Origin: Vicia villosa
Taxonomy: Eukaryota; Streptophyta; Magnoliopsida; Fabales; Fabaceae
NCBI RefSeq assembly: GCF_029867415.1
Contig: NC_081184.1
Coordinates: 112,675,476 to 112,739,475 of the forward strand
Length of the DNA: 64,000 nt
Direction: 5' to 3'
The translations under genes and the position numbers were made by a program. Positions 10,191 to 20,961 of this stretch are shown in pieces (positions within the stretch are counted from its first letter, which is position 1; each line of letters opens with the position of its first letter). Below the pieces are notes generated by a model that was not told where the DNA came from, made no database searches, and worked only from the letters and a program-made list of their open reading frames with translations.

Positions 10191-13100
10191 TTCCTAAAGG
10201 AGTATTTCAATGGTTGCCTAAGTGCAACAAATTATGTACTCACTACCAAGGACCCAATGAAAATTGGGGACCTCCCTCTCTAAATTAATTTTGCAGGAAA
10301 AGTGTCTTGACATTTCCGAAAGGTTGTGGTTCCTTGATAGCGGATGTTCAAGACACATGACGGGAGACATATCTCTTTTCGTTGAGTTTCACGCAAAGAA
10401 AAAGGGGTATGTCACCTATGGAGATAACAATCGGGGAGCCATACTTGGTAAAGGAAGTGTAGGTAACCCCTCTACCACAACTATAACTGATGTACTGCTA
10501 GTAGAAGGCCTTAAGCATAATCTTTTAAGTATAAGTCAATTGTGCGACAAAGATTTTAAAGTAATGTTTACAAATTCTGGCTGCACAATAGAACATACTA
10601 AGAAAAGAGACATTATGTTTAAAGGCTTAAGAGTAAACAACATCTATATGCTAAACTTGGATGAGGTATCTAAGTCTAGTACCAAGTGTCTAATTGCTCT
10701 AGGCGAAGACTCATGGCTTTGGCATAGACGTCTCGCCCACATAAATTTTGACTTACTTAATAAAGTTGTCACAAAAGATTTAGTAATTGGCTTACCTAAA
10801 ATGAAGTTTTCAAAAGATCATCTATGTGATGCTTGTCAAAAGGGAAAGCAAACAAAAATCTCTTTTAAATCAAAGAACGTGGTTTCAACATCACGCCCTC
10901 TTGAACTACTTCACATGCATCTTTTTGGCCCTTCAAGGACTAAAAGCATAGGTGGAAACATCTATGGTTTTGTCATTGTCGATGATTACTCTAGATTTTG
11001 TTGGACAATCTTTCTACCTAGTAAGGATCAAACTTTTCCAGCTTTCACACAATTTGCAAGATTATGTCAAAATAAAATGAGCACCAAAATAGTTGCAATT
11101 CGAAGTGATCACGGTGGAGAGTTTGAAAACTATCTTTTTGAAAAATACTGTGATAAACATGGAATTGAGCATAACTTTTCAGCTCCTAGAACACCACAAC
11201 AAAACGGTGTGGTTGAACGTAAAAATCGGGTTCTAGAGGAGTTGGCAAGAACAATGCTGAATGAGGGTAGTCTACCTAAGTATTTCTGGGCTGACGCGAT
11301 TAGCACCGCATGTTATGTTTTGAATAGGATAATAATACGTCCTATACTGAACAAAACTCCCTATGAATTACTAAAAGGTAGAAAACCAAATGTATCTCAT
11401 CTCCATGTATTCGGTTGCAAGTGTTTTGTCTTGAACAATGGTAAGGATAATCTTGGTAAATTCGATGCTAAAGCTGATGAGGGCATCTTCCTTGGTTACT
11501 CACAATCTAGCAAAGCATATCGGGTATATAATAAAAGATTACTTATAGTAGAAAAGTCAGTACACGTGTCTTTTGATGAATCTTATACAAAATATGTCGA
11601 GAAGGGTATTTTGTTTAATGGTGCAGGTCCATCAACTGAAGACATTGTCCAAGATAAGGAAGACGAGAATGAAAATATTGTAAAGAAAGATGCTGAGAAA
11701 GAGAAAGATGAGTCTCATGATGAAAATGAAAAGAAAGCATCTCAAACAATGAAGAACTTCCTAAGGCCTGGACAAATGTGAAAGACCATCCAATTGACAA
11801 CATAATAGGAGACATCTCAAAGGGCGTTACAACACGCTCAAAGATAAGTAACTTCTGTCATCATTTTGCTTTTGTTTCACAAGTTGAGCCGAAAAACGCT
11901 AAGGACGCATTACTTGATGAGCATTGGCTAATGGCCATGCAAGAAGAATTAAACTAATTTAAACGGAATGATGTTTGGGACTTAGTCCCTCATCCGGGAG
12001 ATCATCAAGTAATAGGCACTAGATGGGTTTTTCGTAACAAACTTGATGAAAACAGCGTTATTACTAGAAACAAAGCTAGATTAGTTGCCCAAGGTTACAA
12101 TCAAGAGGAAGGTATTAATTATGAAGAGACATACGCTCCTGTAGCACGTCTCGAAGCTATTCGCCTCTTACTTGCCTATGCGTGTTCTAAAGACTTCAAA
12201 CTATTCCAAATGGATGTTAAAAGTGCCTTTCTAAATGGCTATATAAATGAAGAAGTCTATGTTGCTCAGCCACCCGGCTTTGAGAATTACATGTATCCAA
12301 CTCATGTTTATAAGCTGAAACGTGCTCTATACGGTCTTAAACAAGCCCCTCGGGCTTGGTACGAACGTTTGAGCAAATTTCTTCTTAGTCAAGGGTACTC
12401 TAGGGGTAAAGTTGACACTACTCTCTTTATTAAAAGAAAAGATAAAGATGTACTCTTAGTCCAAGTTTATGTAGATGATATTATATTTGGGTCGACTAAT
12501 GCAAAACTTGTCAAAGATTTTTCTAAGCTTATGCAGAGTGAATTTGAGATGAGTCTCATGGGTGAGCTAAATTTCTTCCTTGACCTACAAATCAAGCAAC
12601 TCAGTCATGGAACGTTTGTAAGTCAAACTAAATACTGTGCAGAGCTGCTCAAAAGATTTGGAATGAGTGAAGCGAAGGAGATTGACACACCTATGGCAAC
12701 AAATACTAACCTAGACAAAGATGAGAAAGGTAAAGAGGTTGATGTGAAATTGTACCGAGGTATGATAGGTTCACTATTGTATCTTACTGCCTCAAGACCA
12801 GACATTATGTTTAGTGTGTGTATGTGTGCAAGATATCAATCTTGTCCAAAAGAATCTCACTTAAAAGCTGTCAAAAGAATTCTGCGATATTTACGTGGAA
12901 CTACTACATATGGCCTATGGTATCCAAAGGGAAATGAGTGCTACTTGGTAGGATTCTCCGACTCAGATTTTGCTGGCTGCAAATCCGATAGAAAAAGTAC
13001 CAGTGGAACATGTCATCTATTCTCAAATTCATTAATAAGTTGGCATAGCAAGAAACAAGTATCGGTTGCATTATCTACTGCTGAGGCAGAATATGTAGCT

Positions 13101-13421
13101 GCTGGGAGCTGCTGTGCGCAGATATTATGGCTCAAGAAACAACTTCTTGACTTTGGTATTAAGCTTGATCGTATACCTATCATGTGCGACAACACAAGTG
13201 CCATAAACTTGAGTAAAAATCATGTCTTACACTCACGAACCAAGCATATTGAAATAAGGCATCACTTCCTAAGAGATCATGTAGAGAAAGGAGACGTTAT
13301 ATTTGAACATGTAGAGAGCAAGAAGCAACTAGCTGACATCTTCACCAAACCTCTAGCAACGGAGCAATACTTCAACATTCGTAGGGAATTAGGGATACTC
13401 GATATCCCTAATTTGGGCTAA
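10191..13421 (+). pseudogene. Copia pol: protease, integrase, RT, RNase H (broken)
   Basis: Protease motif DSGCSRHMTG with catalytic Asp at 10336-10338. Integrase follows: zinc-finger HRRLAH and CDAC, then the DDE core. The first catalytic Asp is replaced by His (CAT 10918-10920 in HMHLFGP, family HMDLFGP). The second Asp (11107) and Glu (11216) remain. The frame shifts near 11754 from frame 1 to frame 0, and TAA at 11955-11957 replaces a Gln codon in EELNQF. From there RT is intact: QMDVKSAFLNG, YGLKQAPRAWY, catalytic YVDD at 12468-12479. RNase H has SDSDFAG, STAEAEYVA and RTKHIEIRHH. A TGA at 10258 and a TAA near 10287 separate it from gag in other frames. The copy cannot integrate by itself. 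Confidence 0.93.
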
Positions 13422-13740
13422 TTACGTTTGTTTTCTCTTAAAGTTATTCCTTTACTTTATATCTATATATTGGTTATTCTCAAGCTAACATTTCTCTTAG
13501 TGTAAAGGTAGTTCATTATCAAGCCAGGCATCATTCCACATTGACTAAAGGCTTCCACTAAACGGTGACACCTACATATTGAGAAGGCGGTAACATGATT
13601 GTTGTTCACTTCCAAAAATATCATTGATGCTATAATATGCTATCAATTAACATGCTTATAGTGACTTCGTACATATATCTCTCTTGCTCATGTATGTGTT
13701 TCATCTTTAATCATAGCATTTTCAAATTTTTGGGAATTTA

Positions 13741-13945
13741 GGTCGACCTAATCTGCCTCTGAGTCGACCTACACAAGTCATTTTTCAGCATACAAACTAA
13801 AATGCTCAGTTACGTCGACCTACCCTTCTTTTAGGTCGACCTAATCTGCATTTTTTTTAAAGGCTTGTCTGTTAGGTCGACCCTGCCCTAAATTAGGTCG
13901 ACCTACTGCTATAAAATTTTCCCAAATTGGGTCTGTTGGTCGACC
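13741..13945 (+). promoter_or_regulatory. Internal GGTCGACC cluster with TATA box upstream of the extra ORF
   Basis: Seven sites lie between pol and the extra ORF, starting at 13741, 13762 (AGTCGACC), 13813 (CGTCGACC), 13834, 13875, 13896 and 13938. They are again paired at about 21 bp. A TATAAAAT lies at 13910-13917 and the extra ORF starts at 14082, about 165 bp downstream. This copies the LTR layout of cluster then TATA, although the flanking sequence is not an LTR duplicate. The likely role is an internal promoter giving a separate mRNA for the extra ORF; this is inference. Confidence 0.6.
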
Positions 13946-14081
13946 CGACCCATACCCCCTCATACATAATCATCTCTTTTACCTCTTTTGCTCATTTGCA
14001 TTCCATTTGTACGGCCAACCCTAATTCCTCAAGCACAAAATCTGTCACAAATCTTCCTTCTCACTCTCCTACTCAACAAAC

Positions 14082-15501
14082 ATGCCTCCAAAATCAAGAA
14101 AGGGAAAGGAAGTTGCTGCTAGTTCATCTTCTCAACCGGTAAGTGCTCTTGTTCATCCTGACTGTAGGGAAAATTTTGAGAAGTGGCAAATGAAACGAAA
14201 AATTGTTAAGCAATATACCTATGATCCAAATCTTGTCAAAAATATGCATATCCCCGATGTCGCTGATCTGATTGAACATCAAAATATTCATCCCTTAGTG
14301 CAATGTGATACTCCGTACTGTGAAAATACTGTCAGGGCTTTCTATGCAGGCTTTACAAAAGGGGATGGTTGTAATTTCCGATTCAAAATGGGCTCAAGGT
14401 CGCATGTTGTTGACAAACGGGCTTGGATTAGCATCTTTGGTCTCAAAATTGTAGGTGATGAATTCTGTATGGAAGACGGGGATGTACCGGGAAACTATGA
14501 CCATGTGGCCTACATGAAATTCATCCTCAAAGACCCTTCCGTCTTTGACAAACCAAATGAAACAATAACAGCCGGTCACCTGAAGCGAGATCCTAGGCTC
14601 CTAAATTGGGTCATCTCAAGAATCATTCGACCAAGAGCAGGAGGGTACTCAAGAATTGAACGGAACGAAGTTGTGCTCATGTATCTGCTGCAAAACAGAA
14701 CGCGTATACATTGGCCTTACTTTCTAGCTGCTAAGTTTCATGAAGTCCAACAGAAAACTACCACCCTGTGTTATGGATCAATAATTCAAACAATTGTCAA
14801 CCATTTCGGCATGAGGCTTGATCACTTGCACTACATCAGCATGCAACAATCTCAAGAATTCTCACAACACCTTGACCCTTATGGGATACCATTGGAATCC
14901 AGTTAGGAAAACCTACTATCTCATTCAAAAGGGAACCGGGAAGGTTATTTACAATTATGATGATCCCACGGAGTTTGGAAACATTGCAGGTAATGAAGAA
15001 GAAGGATTTGATCAAGACAATGCAAATGATGATGATCACCATATGGAAGATGTTGCATAAGATACGGATGCAAATTGGAGATATGTTCCTCCACAACAAG
15101 AGGATATCCCTTGGGGATATACAGCTCCACCTCCGCCGGATTAAACCAACATCATATCCATGCTCGAGAATATGCAGCTCCTACAACAACAGCACTTCGA
15201 CACACAGCAGCTCCAATTCCAACAAATGCAACAGCTTCAACAAGACCGCTATGACGAACAACAACGCCAATATCAATCGTTATATAGCTTGGTTCAGGAC
15301 CACAAAGATGACTTTGAGACATTTGCATCCAACTCCACTTTAAGACAGAATTAATATGAGGAAACGGCATTGAACCGTCATGCCAATCTAAGTCAAAGCT
15401 TCAATACCCTCAATCTTTCTGTGCTTGATCTGTTGGAACAAGTTGAAGAAGATCGTCCTCATACATTTCAAAGAGGAAGGGGAAGAAGGGGCAGGCGTTA
15501 G
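14082..15501 (+). pseudogene. Additional ORF between pol and 3' LTR (env-position ORF), frameshifted
   Basis: ATG at 14082 (PPKSRKGKEVAASSSS). The first 274 codons are open and resemble the putative plant transposon protein domain found in extra ORFs of plant LTR elements: VRAFYAGF near residue 85, then RAWISIFGL, PRLLNWVISRIIRP, NEVVLMYLL. A frameshift near 14860 moves it to frame 1. That frame continues with an acidic segment (EEEGFDQDNANDDD), a Pro patch, a Gln-rich coiled coil (15160-15350) and a basic RGRGRRGRR end at 15501, with stops at about 15058, 15142 and 15352. The whole would be about 470 residues. No membrane segment or signal peptide is visible, so an envelope role is not supported. 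Confidence 0.75.
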
Positions 15502-15921
15502 GATGCATTCTCCATCATATCATCATATCATTGCATTTCATTTAGTTATCATTATGTTCAATTGCTATATGTTGTCGTACTTTGCTTTTTTGTTAATCTC
15601 TTGGATTATTATGTATGTTAAAGTGTACCTTTAAACATGTTTGGTTCTTATGTTATAACTATCTACCTTTTATCTATTATACTATGAATGCTAGCGTTTT
15701 ATCTATGTTTTTCTCGTTACTCTCCTCTTCTATTTCGTTGTATCTCTTTTGATGTTGTCAAAGGGGGAGATAGATGCTGAGTGTACGGGGGAGCTCAGCT
15801 GAGTGTACGGGGGAGCTCAGTATGCAGCCACTTAAGCTTACGCATACAAGTCCGGGGGAGCTTTTACCACTTATTGCCAAAGCTTCTACTACCGGTTTGC
15901 CATCATCAAAAAGGGGGAGTA
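15502..15921 (+). other. Untranslated 3' region and polypurine tract of the Copia element
   Basis: This holds several purine-rich blocks (caaagggggagat near 15761; acgggggagctcag repeated at about 15785 and 15806). The final tract AAAAAGGGGGAG at 15908-15919 ends two bases before the 3' LTR and would prime plus-strand DNA synthesis. The duplicated gggggagctc blocks may be auxiliary tracts. Confidence 0.75.
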
Positions 15922-17416
15922 TGTGAATACAAGATCACACTCACAAAGATGTTTTTGATTCATGGAAAACTCAACAAGCATACAAGCAACAAGGCACAAG
16001 CAGAAGAACTCAAAGAAAAGCAAGCATTGGTCACTCATGACAGAGCAGGTCGACCTACTATGCATATAGGTCGACTCAATACAAGTAAAACAAGAGGAAC
16101 TCAGAAAAACAGCAGTTAGGTCGACCTACTCCCAACCCAGGTTGACCTAAAATGGAGAAATTTACATATCATTCTGCTAGGTCGACCTACACAACAACTA
16201 GGTCGACCTAAACTGAGGAAAGGTCCCCAAAACGTATCTGAAGTGGATTCTGGTCGACCTACTTCTTTAACAGGTCGACCTAACTGGGACAAATGTTATT
16301 CAAAGGATATGCAACTCTGTTAGGTCGACCTAAGCACTACAAGAGGTCGACCTATTTGAACAAAAATGCCAAAATTTCTGGTTTTCTCTACTCCAACTGA
16401 TAAGCTCTCATATATATTGTCCAAGGTTCATTATTGCTTCTAAACACCAACAACTGAAAGATACACAAAGGCTTCTCATCTTCGTTCTTCATCATCTCCA
16501 ACACAATTACACATAATCATTCTTGTGTTGAGGGTTAGTGATCGAATTCGATAACGTCCATGGAACGGAATTGAAGATTCCTAGTGGGTGAAGATTTGTG
16601 GGGTTTTTTGGTGAATAAAATCTGAGGGTTTTGTCCTCCAAGATTGGTGAATTTTGGGGGTTTTTATCAAGAGGCTTCATCAAGGATCTAGCTGAGTGTG
16701 AAGATTGAAGAACAAGTGTTCAAGCAATTCAAGACACTGCAGAAAGGGATCAAAGTGAAGCTCTTGGAAGACCTTAATCTGGCTCAAGATTAAGGGGGAA
16801 GAAGATTCAAAGGATCGACAAATTTGGTTTATTGTTTATCGCTTTGTTATCTTCTTTGTATAAACTGCTTTCAACATTAATGGAAGATTTCCCAATTTCA
16901 ATTTGGAATTGGGGGCAGACGTAGTCGTAGCGAGGACGATCGACGAACTGCCTAAACAAATATCGTGTTCTTGTCGCTTTTATCTTTTCATTTACGTTCT
17001 GTTCATATTTGGTTATAATTGCAAATTGATCAACGATTCGAGTGTTAAAATTGTGAATTAAGGACTTGCATAAACATCACAATTCATCACACATTGAATC
17101 ACCATCAATTTGATCATTATCACCAAGTGTTTGTGTTTTTGCTTCTTTCACTATTACTGCATTGCAAACCAAAGTTTATCAATTTAGAAGTTAATCGATT
17201 TTCAGCTGTGAAACGTATTGATTCGATAACATATCACTTCATCGTTAATCTCAATTATCTTGTGGTTTTGGCACATATACGACCCTTGCAATAACGGTCC
17301 GGAATAGACGCAAGTCGATTCAGAACCGCTTTCGCATTAGTTCGAAATAATTCCGAAAAACTCTGTGAGATCTATTCACCCCCCCCCCCTCTAGATCCTT
17401 AGGCCAGCGTCTAACA
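15922..17416 (+). repeat. 3' LTR of the nested Copia element (1,495 bp)
   Basis: Same ends as the 5' LTR (TGTGAATAC...GTCTAACA) and followed directly by the target duplication TCAAA. Its U3 GGTCGACC cluster starts at 16048, 16069 (GGTCGACT), 16119, 16140 (GGTTGACC), 16180, 16201, 16252, 16273, 16323 and 16345. The site degraded in the 5' LTR (7284) is intact here (16201), and the site intact there (7223) is degraded here (16140). The last C run is longer than in the 5' copy. Confidence 0.95.
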
Positions 17417-18516
17417 TCAAACACATTGATTTATTCAACAAAGCCTTATTGTGCAAATGGAAGTGGCGGGTATTGAATGAAGAAGGAACCTTGTGGAAAC
17501 AAATTCTGGCTGCGAAGTATGGTGACGTGAATCGAAATGTGTTGTTGGGTTTTGAGACTAAGACAGTCAAAAAGGCATCAACTTGGTGGAAGGATCTGAT
17601 AGCTATCAGCTCTCACAAAACTAACGCTTTTGACTGTTTTGCATGGAATATCAATTGTAGACTTGGCAAGGGCGATTCTATTTCATTTTGGTTCAACAAA
17701 TGGTTGGGGGGGGGGTTCCTCTTAAGGACAGTTTTCCCCTTCTATTTAGTTTGTCGCAGAAGCCTTTCGGTAAGGTGATTGAGATAGGCGGTTAGCATTC
17801 AAATTCTTGGAGCTGGGATTTTCATGTCGAAGCTGGAGAAGTATTAAACAATCTGGATGCGGCGGAGGAAGTTTTTAATCTATTTGAACTTATAACAGAA
17901 TTCAAACCATTGGTTGAAACGGTGGATATTTATAAATGGTGGCCTAATCATAATGGTTTATTCTCTGTTAAAAGTTGTTATAACTTTCTACGCGACAAAG
18001 ATCTCGAGGAAGAAGCAGATACGAATGCACTTGCAGCGTTGAAAATTCTTTGGCTCACTAATGCTCCATCAGAACTCAAAATCTTCGGGTGGAGAATCAT
18101 TCTTGACAAACTTCCAACGAATGACCAGCTGGTGAAGAGGAATGTTATTTTCAATGAAACCGATAAGGTATGCCCGTTTTGTTGCGTAATTGTTGAAGAT
18201 AGAGACCACCTTTTTTTCTCGTGCAGTTTTTCTCGAAACATTTGGAGAAATATTTATGTTTGGCTGGGAGTTGTGGATCTGGGCGACATACAGGGGGTTG
18301 GCCATTTTGAGGCATTCTACAAAGCTTTGGTAGGAAAGGTTAAAAAGAAGAAGATTATAACATTCTGGTTAGCCACAGTATGGTGCATATGATTGGCTAG
18401 GAACAATTATATTTTCAAAGGAGTTCTTTATGCATTATATGACATTGTAGGAAACATCAAACTTTTTTCTTGGTCATGGCAAGCTCTAGGCAACAAGGGG
18501 GGTGTATTGTCCCTTG
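17417..18516 (+). pseudogene. LINE ORF2 C-terminal part with zf-RVT domain (frameshifted)
   Basis: This continues the RT protein after the Copia insertion: DLFNKALLCKWKWR, then LWKQILAAKYG and SISFWFNKWLGGG, then the zf-RVT region with SVKSCYNFL, LKIFGWRI and CPFC...HLFFSCSFSRNIW near 18170-18245. A 10-G run at 17706-17715 shifts the frame (the first half reads in frame 1, the rest in frame 0). A TAG at 17793-17795 and a TGA at 18390-18392 each replace an expected Trp. All lesions are simple point or homopolymer changes, consistent with neutral decay. The G run could also be a sequencing length error. Confidence 0.9.
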
Positions 18517-18627
18517 TGGTATAATTGGTTACATGCGCCATTAGATTGTATTATGTCGATCTGTGTATAATGGTTTGAGTACCCTTTGTACTCTATGTTA
18601 ATATATCTCTTTTGCTAATAAAAAGAA

Positions 18628-19142
18628 AGTTTCTCATTGGTCCAATTTAATTTATTTCTCTTTCCCTCCATAACATCCTTTGTTTTTCATTCCCTTCATT
18701 TTAAATTTATAATTTCTAAATATATTTTATACAATATTAAATAAATTTATATCTTATTAGGCTGTATTTTACGGATCACTCTCAACCGAATACATATTTT
18801 ATTTATTTATTCAAATGTTAAAATTCTTTTTTTCTCTTTTTGTCTCATGGGTCAATTTTTTTGTATAATCATTTAATAATTAAGTAATTTATTTCAAATT
18901 TATTTGTATTTAAATAATTTTATACCATATTAATTGCATGATAGTATAATATATTTTTTTTTAATTTTAATAACATTAAAAATGTATTTATCTCATGGAT
19001 CACTAACAAGATAATATTTATTTTAGTTTAATCAATTATTATTTTAATTTAAGAGACAAAATTGATAACGCGAAAATGTATCGTTTATTTGACTTGATTT
19101 ACATAGATTATTTCTCTATTTTATTTAAATTAAGTTGCTTTA
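18628..19142. other. AT-rich spacer, nothing recognised
   Basis: Very AT-rich, with short direct repeats of 'atggatcactaaca' type near 18770 and 18990. No coding potential or element ends could be assigned. Confidence 0.5.
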
Positions 19143-19355
19143 TGTTGGTATTATGCTGGTATTTTCTTTGTTTTAGGTTTTATGTTCGTTTTGAGGACTA
19201 TTTGTGAAAAGGAGAAGAAATGGAGCTAAGTCCACTACTATTTATGCTTAAAAGATGAAAAAGGGATGCTGAAGTATGTGAGGGGTGCAAATAGGATGGA
19301 CCAAGTTTGGAAGTCCAGCCCACGAAGGAGCTGAAGCTCCCACTATGAAAAAGCT

Positions 19356-19566
19356 GAGACGCCTGTCTAAGGGCCCAATTGCATGGAGACGCCCGTCTCC
19401 AAAGTCCAAGGGCCACGTCATCAAAGGAGACGTCCGTCTCACCCTCCACAAATCAAGGAACGCACGTCCCCATCAGTCCACTGCCATGTCTCCAAGTGGG
19501 AGACGCCCGTCTCCAGTTCACAGGCACGTCTCCAAGCTCCAAGCCCACTAAGAGACGCCCGTCTCC
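19356..19566 (+). promoter_or_regulatory. GGAGACG-CC-CGTCTCC palindrome cluster in Athila-like LTR
   Basis: Inverted-repeat sites lie at 19356-19368 (partial), 19385-19400 (perfect), 19426-19440, 19499-19514 (perfect) and 19551-19566, with half-sites at about 19457 and 19524. Each full site is a 7 bp arm, a 2 bp spacer and the inverted arm, with CG inside both arms. The cluster ends about 130 bp upstream of the TATA box, again as a U3 enhancer would. Confidence 0.65.
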
Positions 19567-19694
19567 AAAAGCACGTGGACCCCGCCACTTTCTCCATTAA
19601 TTTCGTGGACAATTCCAAGTCCACTCACCCCATGATTTTCTCAACTTCCCTCTATCTCCACTACTTCTCACGTGACAACTTCCACTTCCATTCA

Positions 19695-19703
19695 CTATAT
19701 AAA
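19695..19703 (+). promoter_or_regulatory. TATA box of the Athila-like LTR
   Basis: CTATATAAA followed by GAGGCTGAGC; a classic plant core promoter placed downstream of the palindrome cluster. Transcription would start near 19730. Confidence 0.6.
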
Positions 19704-20961
19704 GAGGCTGAGCATTCATTTGAAGGCATCCAAGTTTTAGGCGCGGAAGCGCTGTTCATAGTTTTAGGCATAAATTATCACTTTGTAAAAGTGGTAGTTT
19801 CTCACATTGAGGAACTACCACATCATTAGTTTTAGGCCTACAATTTATGTACTCTTGGATCACAATCTTGCCGACATTATTTCAAAGCTTCATTCAAGTT
19901 TCAAGATTTGTTTTGTTCGCAATTTAATTCAAGTTTATTTCGTCTGCTTTACTTCCAGGTTTATTTATTTGCAATTATTTTAGTTTCTTGTTCTTATAAT
20001 ATTGTTTTATCATTACAAATCTAGTTACGCGCATGTTCATGGTTAGTAATTATAATTTTATGTTTAATAATTATAATTTCATGTTTAATAATTATAATTT
20101 CATGTTTGTTCCTTTAAGTATGTCTGGCTAATTTATTTAGATGTCGGTATGTAAAGTATTCTAACCAAAGGGATCCGAAATAAATTGGCTTAATTATGTT
20201 TTATTAAATATCACTTGTTTTTGGTTTGTATGTCTAATTTAATTAGTAAGTCTTAAAACCAATAGAGCGAAAGTTTGAGGTCTTAAGACGGTCAAAGGTT
20301 AAAATCAATAGAGCGAAAGTTTGAGATCTTTAACTGGATAGTAGACATAGGACATTAGTTTTAAGGATGGCGAAAGCGTATTAGAACTAATTAGAACTTA
20401 TTTACTTTCAAAAAGTGTTTTTAAACCCGCGCGGGATGGCGAAAGCGTACGTTAGGGATATTAGCATGTTCCGAGTCAACAGAGCGAGAGTTTGAGATTA
20501 GGAGATTTAAGTAGATAACGACTTCATAAAACAAGTATTTTATTAATTACGTTGTTTTCAAAAAGCGTTTCTAAATCTGGTGGGATGGCGAAAGCGTACA
20601 TTAAGAGTTAGGATCGTAGTCTGAATCAATAGAGCGAGAGTTTGAGAGGAGGACTTTTAAATAACATAGTTAGTAAAGATCTTTGATTTAATTAGAATCT
20701 GGCCAATGGAACATCGGATCACCTAAGTTAGATGAAATACATACTGATATCCGTTTGTTATTATATTTTACCTAGATTTAAGATTTTAGTTTCCCCATTT
20801 ATAAAAAAAACCCAAATATCTTTAGCCTTAGCTTTACATAGTAACTTTAGATAACGGTAGGTCGATTTATAGTCCCTGTGGATTCGATATCTTTTAAAAC
20901 TACACGACACGACTGTGCACTTGCAGTTATCCCGACTAATAGACACGCAAAGTCGCGATCA

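Larger units (their letters stand above)
7005..17416 (+). mobile_element. Full-length Copia retrotransposon (SIRE/Maximus-like), nested in the LINE
   Basis: A complete element of 10,412 bp. It has LTRs 7005-8494 and 15922-17416, both TGTGAA...TAACA, and a 5 bp target duplication TCAAA at 7000-7004 and 17417-17421. An initiator-Met-type primer site lies at 8497 and a polypurine tract at 15908-15919. Order: gag, protease, integrase, RT, RNase H (the Ty1/copia order), then an additional ORF before the 3' LTR. Long LTRs plus an extra 3' ORF are features of the SIRE/Maximus clade; clade assignment is by these features, not by tree. Coding lesions show it is non-autonomous. Confidence 0.95.
5460..18627 (+). 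mobile_element. 5'-truncated L1-type LINE, split by a Copia element
   Basis: The LINE occupies 5460-7004 and 17417-18627; the 10,412 bp between is a later Copia insertion. Only the reverse transcriptase half of ORF2 and the C-terminal zf-RVT domain remain. ORF1 and the endonuclease are missing, as usual for L1 copies truncated at the 5' end during target-primed reverse transcription. The 3' end is AT-rich with 'gctaataaaaagaaag', a short degenerate A-rich tail. Removing the Copia element plus one TSD copy (10,417 bp) moves the ORF2 frame by exactly the amount needed to continue downstream. Confidence 0.9.
19143..20961 (+). mobile_element. Athila-like Ty3/gypsy LTR (solo or truncated)
   Basis: The stretch carries the typical Athila LTR tail: repeated 'agagcgaaagtttgag' and 'ggatggcgaaagcgta' units from about 20265 to 20650, then 'gattcgatatctttt...tgcacttgcag' and an end at GCGATCA (20961). 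Upstream lies a promoter with a palindrome cluster and TATA box. A start at TGTTGGT (19143) is likely but not proved, because no 5 bp duplication matches. No primer site follows the right end, so this is a solo LTR or a truncated remnant. The open frames over 19285-19830 are repeat shadows. Confidence 0.7.

Noticed and set aside
14082..14906. Retroviral-type envelope gene
   Set aside because: No signal peptide, membrane helix or cleavage motif; only the position matches.
19285..19829. Overlapping open frames with KSKGH/RRPSP-type repeats
   Set aside because: Produced by the GGAGACGCCCGTCTCC palindrome cluster.
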